Of a DNA stretch of 45,840 nt, positions 36,311 to 42,960 are shown piece after piece. The translations under genes were made by a program, and so were the position numbers. Source of the stretch: Pirellulaceae bacterium (lineage in GTDB: Bacteria > Planctomycetota > Planctomycetia > Pirellulales > Pirellulaceae). The notes under the pieces are model-generated. The model was not told where the DNA came from, did not search any database, and saw only the letters and a list, made by a program, of their open reading frames with translations. How positions within the stretch are numbered: position 1 is the first letter of the stretch; each line of letters opens with the position of its first letter. The DNA is taken from positions 1-45,840 of the forward strand of contig JAKVBY010000062.1 in the NCBI GenBank assembly GCA_022446825.1, read 5' to 3'.

Positions 36311-37618
36311 ATGTGTCGCATGCTGACCATAGATACTTCCCACAGCGTACGCTTCTGCGACGGGATCACCCGCCGTCAGGCGCTGCAGATCGGGATCGCC
36401 GGCTGGGGTGGCCTGACTCTGGGTTCGTTGCTGCGCGCCGAGGCGAACCTCGGTCGATCGACCACACGGTCCGTCATCAACATTCATTTAGGTGGCGGTC
36501 CGGCGCATCAGGAGACTTTCGATCTGAAGCCGGATGCACCGCGTGAATGTCGTGGGGAAGCGCGGCCGATTCAGACAAGTGTGCCTGGCATCGAAATCTC
36601 GGATCTGTTGCCACGGCTGGCAAAGCGGGCCCACCGACTGGCAATCTTGCGAGCGCTTGTCGGCGCCAAGGATGATCATTCCGATCAACAGACGATGACC
36701 GGCTTTGTAGAGGTCTTTCCACAACGTACAGACCGCCCGGCAATAGGAAGCGTTGTCGATCGGTTGCTTGGTCCCCTGGCTGACGGTACGCCACCGTTTG
36801 TGTCGTTGGGAATTCCAACCCGCCAGTTCGACGGTGGCACACCGGGATATCTGGGACCGTCTTATGCTCCCTATCGACCCGACACCGGAGATGTAGAGCC
36901 CAACGATCTACGTATCCGGCCTCTGAAGCTCTCCGCGAAACGACTCCGAACACGGACACAACTCCTGGCGTCGCTCGACGGTTTGCGACGGTCACTCGAC
37001 AACAGCCGAAAGATCGACGAGCTTGATCCCTACGCGCAGCGGGCGCTTGATGTGGTGTTGTCTGGAAAAGTGGCAGACGCTCTTGATCTTTCCCAAGTGA
37101 GCGAAGCAACCAAACAACGGTACGGTCAACATGGTCTCGTGTTCCTGAAATCGTTACGGCTCGCGGCCGCTGGCGTGCGCGTCGTGAACTGTCCGTATCA
37201 CGGCTGGGACTATCACGAGAATATCGCACCGGGTCATCGCATGAGACTGCCCCGGCTGGACCAAGGAATCAGTGCGCTGATCGATGATCTGTACGCGGAA
37301 GGACTCGATCGCGAGATCGCAGTGGTAGTGTGGGGCGATTTTGGCCGTTCACCACGCATCAATCACAATGCCGGCCGCGACCACTGGCCCGCCGTGTCGA
37401 TGGCCCTGATGACGGGAGGAGGATTCCAGACCGGTCAGGTGATTGGCTCGACAACCAGCCGCGCCGAAGAACCCAAAGAACGTCCGATTCATTACCAGAA
37501 CGTTCATGCCACGTTGTACCGGCACCTGGGAGTCGACCCGTCAGAAACGCTCGAGGACTTCGCCGGTCGACCGCAAGCGCTCCTGGAGAAAGACGCTCCC
37601 ATCCCGGAACTGGGTTAG
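36311..37618 (+). CDS. DUF1501 protein (secreted sulfatase-like fold), copy 1
   Basis: 435 residues from ATG 36311; ATG 36320 is equally possible and an upstream extension to 36266 has no support. A Tat-like signal reads 'ITRRQALQIGIAGWGGLTLG'. The family blocks are present: 'SVINIHLGGGPAHQETFDLK', 'GIEISDLLPRLAKRAHRLAI', 'CPYHGWDYHENI', 'VVVWGDFGRSPRINHNAGRD', 'HWPAVSMALMTGGGF' and 'VHATLYRHLGVDP'. DUF1501 proteins resemble alkaline phosphatase/sulfatase folds and are abundant in planctomycetes, usually beside DUF1549/1553 proteins, which are absent here. The stop is followed by a ~245-bp block that is also found behind the second DUF1501 gene. Confidence 0.88.
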   Translation: MCRMLTIDTSHSVRFCDGITRRQALQIGIAGWGGLTLGSLLRAEANLGRSTTRSVINIHLGGGPAHQETFDLKPDAPRECRGEARPIQTSVPGIEISDLLPRLAKRAHRLAILRALVGAKDDHSDQQTMTGFVEVFPQRTDRPAIGSVVDRLLGPLADGTPPFVSLGIPTRQFDGGTPGYLGPSYAPYRPDTGDVEPNDLRIRPLKLSAKRLRTRTQLLASLDGLRRSLDNSRKIDELDPYAQRALDVVLSGKVADALDLSQVSEATKQRYGQHGLVFLKSLRLAAAGVRVVNCPYHGWDYHENIAPGHRMRLPRLDQGISALIDDLYAEGLDREIAVVVWGDFGRSPRINHNAGRDHWPAVSMALMTGGGFQTGQVIGSTTSRAEEPKERPIHYQNVHATLYRHLGVDPSETLEDFAGRPQALLEKDAPIPELG

Positions 37619-37849
37619 GCGTCCACTAAAAAATGTCGCACGTCTTTGCCGAGTCGGTACAGCCTTTACGGAGGCTCCGATTGTTTCCCGCACAGCAGAC
37701 GATCACTCCCCCGGTTTGCCGGTAGACGAAAAAACAACGCTCGCAAATATCCTGGGCACCGAGTTACTCGCAGCCGCGCGAGCTGGCTACGAGCACTTCA
37801 CGCTTAATCGTCAGAACTCGGTCCTCAGTGGGTGCGACTCTGGTCAGCA
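37606..37849 (+). repeat. DUF1501 3'-flank duplicated block, copy A
   Basis: It starts inside the last codons of the DUF1501 gene and continues ~230 bp past the stop. It matches 41233-41481 behind the other DUF1501 gene, with long identical runs such as 'GGCGTCCACTAAAAAATGT' and 'GTAGACGAAAAAACAACGCT'. One plus frame reads 'VDEKTTLANILGTELLAAAR' here and 'VDEKTTLANILDSKLLAAAR' in copy B. No start codon or family is evident, so coding status is open. The similarity ends at TGGTCAGCA in both copies. Confidence 0.85.
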
Positions 37850-37946
37850 GATCGATGCGCTCCCAGGACGCGAATTGCGACTGGAATACTTTCTGACCCG
37901 CGCCGATCTGTTTACCTTTCAAACAGTGGTCCCGAACGTTAAATAA
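37844..37946 (+). pseudogene. Copied 3' tail of a propeller-glycosidase gene
   Basis: The bases match 34141-34244 closely; the frame reads 'QQIDALPGRELRLEYFLTRA' then 'DLFTFQTVVPNVK' and a stop, against 'QQIDALQGRELRLEFFLTRA' in paralogue 3. No upstream part of the gene is present; the junction lies at the end of duplicated block A. This is a tail-only relic. Confidence 0.88.
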
Positions 37947-38035
37947 CGCTTTTCAGAATTCGCCACCAAGATGGACCAGGCGGGCGGGCATCCAAAGAAT
38001 CGACCGCTCACCCCGAATGCTCTGTGGGCAACGGT

Positions 38036-38131
38036 CTCCAACATCCGGACATCGACCAAGAAACAGCCATTACCAACTACAACGGGCGACCGCAGGCGCC
38101 ATTTGGAGAGCCCGTCTCCAAGTTGATTTAA
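38036..38131 (+). pseudogene. Probable 3' tail of a DUF1501 gene
   Basis: The frame reads 'DIDQETAITNYNGRPQAPFG' then 'EPVSKLI' and a stop. This resembles the usual DUF1501 ending (G-I-D-P-E-T ... N-G-R-P ... G-x-P-I-x-x-L-I). Nothing upstream in this frame continues the gene. It is another tail-only relic, with moderate confidence because it is short. Confidence 0.45.
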
Positions 38132-38293
38132 CCAGGGTTAGATTTAGGATGGATCAAGAATCACAGCGGCGACACTCTGACACTGGGATGAATGGTGAGT
38201 CCGGTTTACAATGACAATTCCTGAGCGGCGCTTCGTATTAAATCCATTGTCACAACACACCTTCGGACAACAACTGTAGAAGTAGGAAAAGTC

Positions 38294-39427
38294 ATGTCCC
38301 GATACGTCGTGCTTTGCAATATTTTGACTTTTATTCAACTGACGATTTCACCTCCAGTGACTGCGGAAGATCGCTTTGCCGGTTTTCCGAAAATCAACCA
38401 GTTTCGACCAGGCCAACGGTCGCTCGAAGTCATCACATCGGACGGCGTACCGGGACTCGTTCGGCCAGTATGGACTCGGTGTATCAGTGAACTGGGTCGC
38501 AACCCAAGACTGTTCCGACTCAACGATAAGATTTTTGTCGCCTACTCGCACCTCGACGGACATCGCAACAAGCGTTTTGAGGCGACCGGCGAATGCCGTG
38601 CGATGATGAGCCGCGACGACGGTAAGACGTGGGAAAGGCTTCCTGCTCTCCCCCGTGTCGATGTCGAGTTCGAATTTGCCGTCAAGGGTGACACGATCTA
38701 TCGCTATACGTTTCTCGACCGAAAACAGACGCATGTGCGAACTTCGCAGGATGGCATCAAGTGGAGTGACCCCACGCCAGTTTACAAGGGCCCATTTTGG
38801 CTCTGGGGAGTGAAATACGATAAGAAGACCGACGCGTTCTGGTGTGCGGCTCATGCCATACCGGGCTACGGCGCAAGCAAAGAACGCCAGATCCATTTGA
38901 TCACTTCCAAAGACGGCATCGATTGGAAGTTCGTTGACCAGGTTGTGCCGTACAACAACTCAAGCGAATCGATTTTGCGTTTTGACAACGATGGCACGAT
39001 GACCATTGTTATCCGCCGCAAGTACGGTTCGACGTTCAGTGTCGCTGTGGGCAAGCCACCCTACACCGCTTGGGAAATCACCTCGCAACCGATGATTGCC
39101 GAAGGCCAACACTTCTATGACTTCGGCGGCAAGACTTTTATGACATCTCGAGCCGCGTATCAAGGCAAAGACGAGCGTGTTCTAAACAACCCCAAGCTTT
39201 ATGGATCGCGCCGCGCGTATTCGCTGATCTACCATATGACACCCAATCGCGAGTTTGTCCCTTGGGCCATCATGGACAGTATGGGTGACAGTTCCTACGC
39301 CTGCCTGTTGGAGACCAAGGAAGGCATCCTCTGCACCTACTACAGTCAGCACGAAGACAAGGTGAGCAAGATCTTCCTCAGTCTTTACGATCGCGAGCAG
39401 TTCCTGGCTGGCCCGAAATCGCAATGA
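38294..39427 (+). CDS. Secreted sialidase/BNR-repeat-like protein
   Basis: 377 residues with TAGGAAAA upstream of ATG 38294 and a signal peptide ending near 'TISPPVTAED'. Asp-box-like turns occur: 'MMSRDDGKTWERLP', 'RTSQDGIKWSDPTP' and 'ITSKDGIDWKFVD', each starting a propeller blade. An early arginine in 'GRNPRLFRLNDKIFVAYSHL' fits the place of the first member of the sialidase arginine triad, but I cannot assign the other two with confidence. It is likely a periplasmic or secreted glycan-binding or glycan-cleaving propeller. The gene is followed at once by an LRR tail relic. Confidence 0.75.
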   Translation: MSRYVVLCNILTFIQLTISPPVTAEDRFAGFPKINQFRPGQRSLEVITSDGVPGLVRPVWTRCISELGRNPRLFRLNDKIFVAYSHLDGHRNKRFEATGECRAMMSRDDGKTWERLPALPRVDVEFEFAVKGDTIYRYTFLDRKQTHVRTSQDGIKWSDPTPVYKGPFWLWGVKYDKKTDAFWCAAHAIPGYGASKERQIHLITSKDGIDWKFVDQVVPYNNSSESILRFDNDGTMTIVIRRKYGSTFSVAVGKPPYTAWEITSQPMIAEGQHFYDFGGKTFMTSRAAYQGKDERVLNNPKLYGSRRAYSLIYHMTPNREFVPWAIMDSMGDSSYACLLETKEGILCTYYSQHEDKVSKIFLSLYDREQFLAGPKSQ

Positions 39428-39541
39428 TCCAACAAGCTGCACGACACGTCACTTGTCAATGCAGTCATCAAAACCAAGATCACTGACGCGGGCGTCACCG
39501 AACTCCAAAAGGCATTACCGGACTACCAGATCATCCGCTAA
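39428..39541 (+). pseudogene. 3' tail of a leucine-rich-repeat gene
   Basis: Directly after the sialidase-like stop, the same frame reads 'KITDAGVTELQKALPDYQII' plus Arg and a stop. 'TDAGVxELQKALPxxxI' is the characteristic last repeat of planctomycete LRR proteins. No other repeats precede it, so only the gene's end survives. Confidence 0.65.
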
Positions 39542-39821
39542 CCCCTGACCATCTCCGACCCGGCGGCCTTCACGCGCTCGGGCAGCGTCTAGGCCTCCAG
39601 CAGGAGAGCCTCGACCGCGCGTTATTGCCAGAGAGTGCGCCTGATTTTGTACCATCCAGGACGGCGACTGCCGCTTTTACCGCGTTTTCGGCACTCGCTC
39701 GATTCCCATGCACTTCCACTATTTTTCTATTGTCCAGCCGTTTCACTTGTCGTCCCCTCCCGGTTTGACGATAATTCCTTAGCAACATTCACTTCCCCGA
39801 ACCTCTGATGTGAACCCTGCC

Positions 39822-41246
39822 ATGCACTCGATTGGCTTTTCCCCTGCCGGCCTGGAAGGCCTTCTCAGTCGCCGTGACCTGCTCAAGGTCGGTGGCCTGA
39901 CAGTGGGTGCCTCTACCCTGCCCGCCTCCCTGGCGGCAGCCAGGCGGCCAACCGGGGGACGGGCGAAAAGCGTGATCATGCTCTGGATGGCCGGTGGTGT
40001 GACACATATCGATTCCTTTGATCCCAAGCCGGAGGCGCCGGTCGAGGTGCGCGGCACGCTGAGCGATATTCCTACCTCGCTGCCCGGCGTCCATTTTTCG
40101 GAAACGTTGCCGGCGCTCTCGCGGATTGCCCACAAGCTGTCGATCCTGCGAAGCTATTCCCATGACAGCAATGATCACCTGTTAAGCCAGGTCTACACGC
40201 TCTCGGGTCGAAAGGTGACAGCAGCGCAGTTGTTCAGTGAACCGAATATCGGCTCGATTATCTCGCACCTGCAGGGCCCCAGTAACGGGCTTCCCGGCTA
40301 CATTGCGATTCCGGGCATCACGCGCCCCGGCCCTCCCCCGCACAACCTTTTCGTCTCCGGCTGGCTCGGTTCGGAGCATCGCCCCTACTGCCTAGGTGGC
40401 TTACCGCTGGAGCCGGACTTCTCGGCCTCGGAAAAGCTAGATGATCCTCCTGCCCTGCTCGAGGATGACCTCACTCCCCGCTCGCTGGCGCTGGGACAAC
40501 AGATGCCGCTCGAGCGGCTTGGGCGGCGTGCTCGACTGCGGGACCAGTTTGACCAGGCTCTCCGGTCGCTCGACAAGGACCAGCAGCTTGTCGGCCTGGA
40601 AGGTAAGTACAGGGGGGCGCTGCGGATGCTGATGACACCACGCATCCGGACCGCTTTTGACCTGGTAGATGAAAAACCGCAGGTACGTGAGACCTACGGG
40701 CGGACGAAGCTCGGGGGCCGTTGCCTGATGGCCCGCCGCCTAGTAGAGGCGGGAGCCCGTTTCGTGATGGTGGACTATGGTTATGACTCCGACTACGGCA
40801 ACATCTGGGATAATCACAATGCTGTCTCCCAGAACCACCCCCCGATCCAGCAGATGGTCAAGCGGGGTTACCACCTGGCGGGCATGGACAAGGCATTTGC
40901 CGCACTGGTAGACGACCTAGATGAACGTGGACTGCTCGATTCAACACTGGTGGTGTTTGTCACCGAGTTTGGCCGGACGCCCAAGATCAACGCCCGCGGG
41001 GGCCGGGATCACTGGGGCGCGGCCGGTTCGCTGTTCTTTACCGGGGGCGGTGTTAAAACGGGCCAGGTGATTGGCAAGACCGATTCCCAGGCGGCCAGTC
41101 CAGTCACACGACCCTATACTCCAGGGGATGTGACGGCCACCCTATACACGGCGCTGGGCATTGATCATCGAGGATGGGTGAATGATATCCAGGACCGCCC
41201 CCGCCAGATCCTGGAACATGGCCAGGCGATTCCGGAACTAGGTTAG
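39822..41246 (+). CDS. DUF1501 protein (secreted sulfatase-like fold), copy 2
   Basis: 474 residues from ATG 39822; a GTG at 39810 would add four. A twin-arginine signal reads 'LLSRRDLLKVGGLTVGAS'. Family blocks: 'SVIMLWMAGGVTHIDSFDPK', 'GVHFSETLPALSRIAHKLSI', 'HDSNDHLLSQVYTLSG', 'MVDYGYDSDYGNIWDNH', 'VVFVTEFGRTPKINARGGRD' and 'HWGAAGSLFFTGGGVKTGQV'. Compared with copy 1 it is clearly diverged and richer in G and C by eye, so the two are not recent duplicates even though their 3' flanks are. It may have come from a different source. It ends 'AIPELG', as copy 1 ends 'PIPELG'. Confidence 0.9.
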   Translation: MHSIGFSPAGLEGLLSRRDLLKVGGLTVGASTLPASLAAARRPTGGRAKSVIMLWMAGGVTHIDSFDPKPEAPVEVRGTLSDIPTSLPGVHFSETLPALSRIAHKLSILRSYSHDSNDHLLSQVYTLSGRKVTAAQLFSEPNIGSIISHLQGPSNGLPGYIAIPGITRPGPPPHNLFVSGWLGSEHRPYCLGGLPLEPDFSASEKLDDPPALLEDDLTPRSLALGQQMPLERLGRRARLRDQFDQALRSLDKDQQLVGLEGKYRGALRMLMTPRIRTAFDLVDEKPQVRETYGRTKLGGRCLMARRLVEAGARFVMVDYGYDSDYGNIWDNHNAVSQNHPPIQQMVKRGYHLAGMDKAFAALVDDLDERGLLDSTLVVFVTEFGRTPKINARGGRDHWGAAGSLFFTGGGVKTGQVIGKTDSQAASPVTRPYTPGDVTATLYTALGIDHRGWVNDIQDRPRQILEHGQAIPELG

Positions 41247-41481
41247 GCGTCCACTAAAAAATGTGGCACGTCTTCGCCGTATGGGTACAGCCTCTCCAGC
41301 AGCTCCGGTTGTTTGCGACGCAGCACAGGACCGTTACCCCGATTTGCATGTAGACGAAAAAACAACGCTCGCAAATATCCTGGACAGCAAGTTACTCGCA
41401 GCTGCCCGAGCTTGGTACGGGGACTCCACACTTCATCGTCAGGACTCGGTCCTCAGTGGGATGGCACGGCTCTGGTCAGCA
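41233..41481 (+). repeat. DUF1501 3'-flank duplicated block, copy B
   Basis: Counterpart of 37606-37849, offset by about 3.63 kb with four bases net length difference. It ends at the same TGGTCAGCA motif and then joins the truncated end of the ankyrin gene on the opposite strand, whereas copy A joins a propeller tail. Confidence 0.85.
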
Positions 41482-41483
41482 TC

Positions 41484-42599
41484 CTAATCACGCAATATTA
41501 CCGCGATGCTGGTCCGCGTTTTTTTAATGCGTGCATAGTCCAGGGGCATGTTGGCAGGCTTGAAAATAAATTCATTGAGTAGGTCATAGATAAATTTGAC
41601 TTGCTCAAAGGGAGCTTCCACAGACTGCAAAGGGGTGGACCCATCATGCTTACCGAGATTCTTGTCAGCGCCGTTTTTCAACAGGGTCTGGACAATCTCC
41701 CCATGACACATAAACGCCGCATTCATCAGGGCGGTTGTGCCCTCGCCATTTTGCAGGTCCAGTTCCGCTTCCGCTTCCATCAATGCCGTCGCAATCTCTA
41801 TCCGTCCAAAGAGAGCCGCCATCATCAAGGGAGTGTTCTTTTGCTCGTCCGGCGTACGCTGATTGAGGTCGGTATCTGCCGCGATATGCTGCTTAACCGC
41901 CTCCAAATCCCCCGTGATCGTGGCCGTGAAGAGATCGACCTGGCCGTCACCACCCAGCATTTCAGCGATGCTGGTCCGCGTTTTTTTAATGCGTGCATAG
42001 TCCAGGGGCATGTTGGCCGGCTGGAAAACAAGTTCATTGAGTAGGTCATAGATAAATTTGACTTGCTCAAAGGGAGCTTCCACAGACTGCAAAGGGGTGG
42101 ACCCATCATGCTTACCGAGATTCTTGTCAGCGCCGTTTTTCAACAGGGTCTGGACAATCTCCCCATGACACATAAACGCCGCATTCATCAGGGCGGTTGT
42201 GCCCTCGCCATTTTGCAGGTCCAGTTCCGCTTCCGCTTCCATCAATGCCGTCGCAATCTCTATCCGTCCAAAGAGAGCCGCCATCATCAAGGGAGTGTTC
42301 TTTTGCTCGTCCGGCGTGCGCTGATCAAGGTCGGTACCCGCCGCGATATGCTGCTTAACCGCCTCCAAATCCCCAGCCTCGGCAGCCTTGTAGATGGGGA
42401 TTTCCGGTGGGGCTGGTGGCACGGACTCTTGTCCACTCGGCTCACTCGGTTCATCCTGAACAGCAGACTGGTTTAAACTCACCTGCTGATTCTCGGCAGC
42501 TGCCTGATTTGCCACCGTTTCTTGGGTCAGTTCTTGGACCGGCTCGTTCCCACATCCCGCAACACCCGCCAGCAGCAGGCAAACCGTCAATCGTCTCAT
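41484..42599 (-). CDS. Ankyrin-repeat lipoprotein with internal near-identical duplication
   Basis: 371 residues from ATG 42599 (GGAG nine bases upstream). 'MRRLTVCLLLAGVAGC' is a clear lipoprotein signal with Cys16 as the lipid site. A Gln/Glu/Pro-rich linker follows, then two ~154-residue units, each with ankyrin repeats: 'IYKAAEAGDLEAVKQHIAAG', 'NTPLMMAALFGRIEIATALM', 'GTTALMNAAFMCHGEIVQTL' and 'GADKNLGKHDGSTPLQSVEA'. The units differ at only a few residues. The second unit ends early ('TSIAVILRD', where the first has 'TSIAEMLGGDGQVDLF'), so the 3' end was replaced at the junction with duplicated block B. Ankyrin proteins mediate protein contacts; this one is predicted to face the periplasm. 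Confidence 0.88.
   Translation of the reverse strand: MRRLTVCLLLAGVAGCGNEPVQELTQETVANQAAAENQQVSLNQSAVQDEPSEPSGQESVPPAPPEIPIYKAAEAGDLEAVKQHIAAGTDLDQRTPDEQKNTPLMMAALFGRIEIATALMEAEAELDLQNGEGTTALMNAAFMCHGEIVQTLLKNGADKNLGKHDGSTPLQSVEAPFEQVKFIYDLLNELVFQPANMPLDYARIKKTRTSIAEMLGGDGQVDLFTATITGDLEAVKQHIAADTDLNQRTPDEQKNTPLMMAALFGRIEIATALMEAEAELDLQNGEGTTALMNAAFMCHGEIVQTLLKNGADKNLGKHDGSTPLQSVEAPFEQVKFIYDLLNEFIFKPANMPLDYARIKKTRTSIAVILRD
41504..42373. repeat. 462-bp tandem duplication inside the ankyrin gene
   Basis: 41504-41911 and 41966-42373 are the two copies, offset by 462 bp. I count about nine substitutions over ~405 bp, and a central run of nearly 290 bp is identical. The duplication is recent or kept uniform by gene conversion. 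Confidence 0.9.
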
Positions 42600-42960
42600 A
42601 ACCGTATTCTCCACACGCGATCAAAAAAATCCTCGTGCGTCCATCATAACAACTCCCATCCTCACCGTCCTCCTCAAGAACCTCCCAGCTCGCTTCCACG
42701 ACGCTGATTCTCTTGCCTGCAGATTCTCTTGTCCGTAGATTTTTTTCGCCGCCTGACACCAGCGCGCCGGCACGGTTCACACGGGTCACAAGCCGATTCG
42801 ATTCCGGAAAAGGCGCCAGTTAAAGAAGTGACACGGTATGTGCATCAGCACTAATTCCGATATCATTCATCCGGCAGTTAATTCAATTCATTAAACAGGT
42901 CATGCCTCGTTTGGGATGCAATCCCCAACAGGCAGACTGGTTCATCCAGACTGGTTCATC
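42600..42960. other. Divergent intergenic region
   Basis: This region lies between the ankyrin lipoprotein (minus) and the alpha/beta hydrolase (plus), and carries both promoters. The only structure I see is the 14-bp tandem repeat at 42933-42960 immediately before the hydrolase start. Confidence 0.4.
42933..42960. repeat. Perfect 14-bp tandem direct repeat, two copies
   Basis: CAGACTGGTTCATC at 42933-42946 is repeated exactly at 42947-42960, ending one base before the ATG of the hydrolase. It occupies the place where a ribosome site would be expected, and none is seen there. Confidence 0.85.

Noticed and set aside
36477-37229. 250-codon minus-strand open frame
   Set aside because: It lies entirely antisense to DUF1501 copy 1 and has an arginine-rich shadow composition.
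41504-42373. CRISPR-like or other non-coding repeat array
   Set aside because: The two long copies are in-frame coding sequence for ankyrin units, with a period of 462 bp and no short-repeat/spacer pattern.
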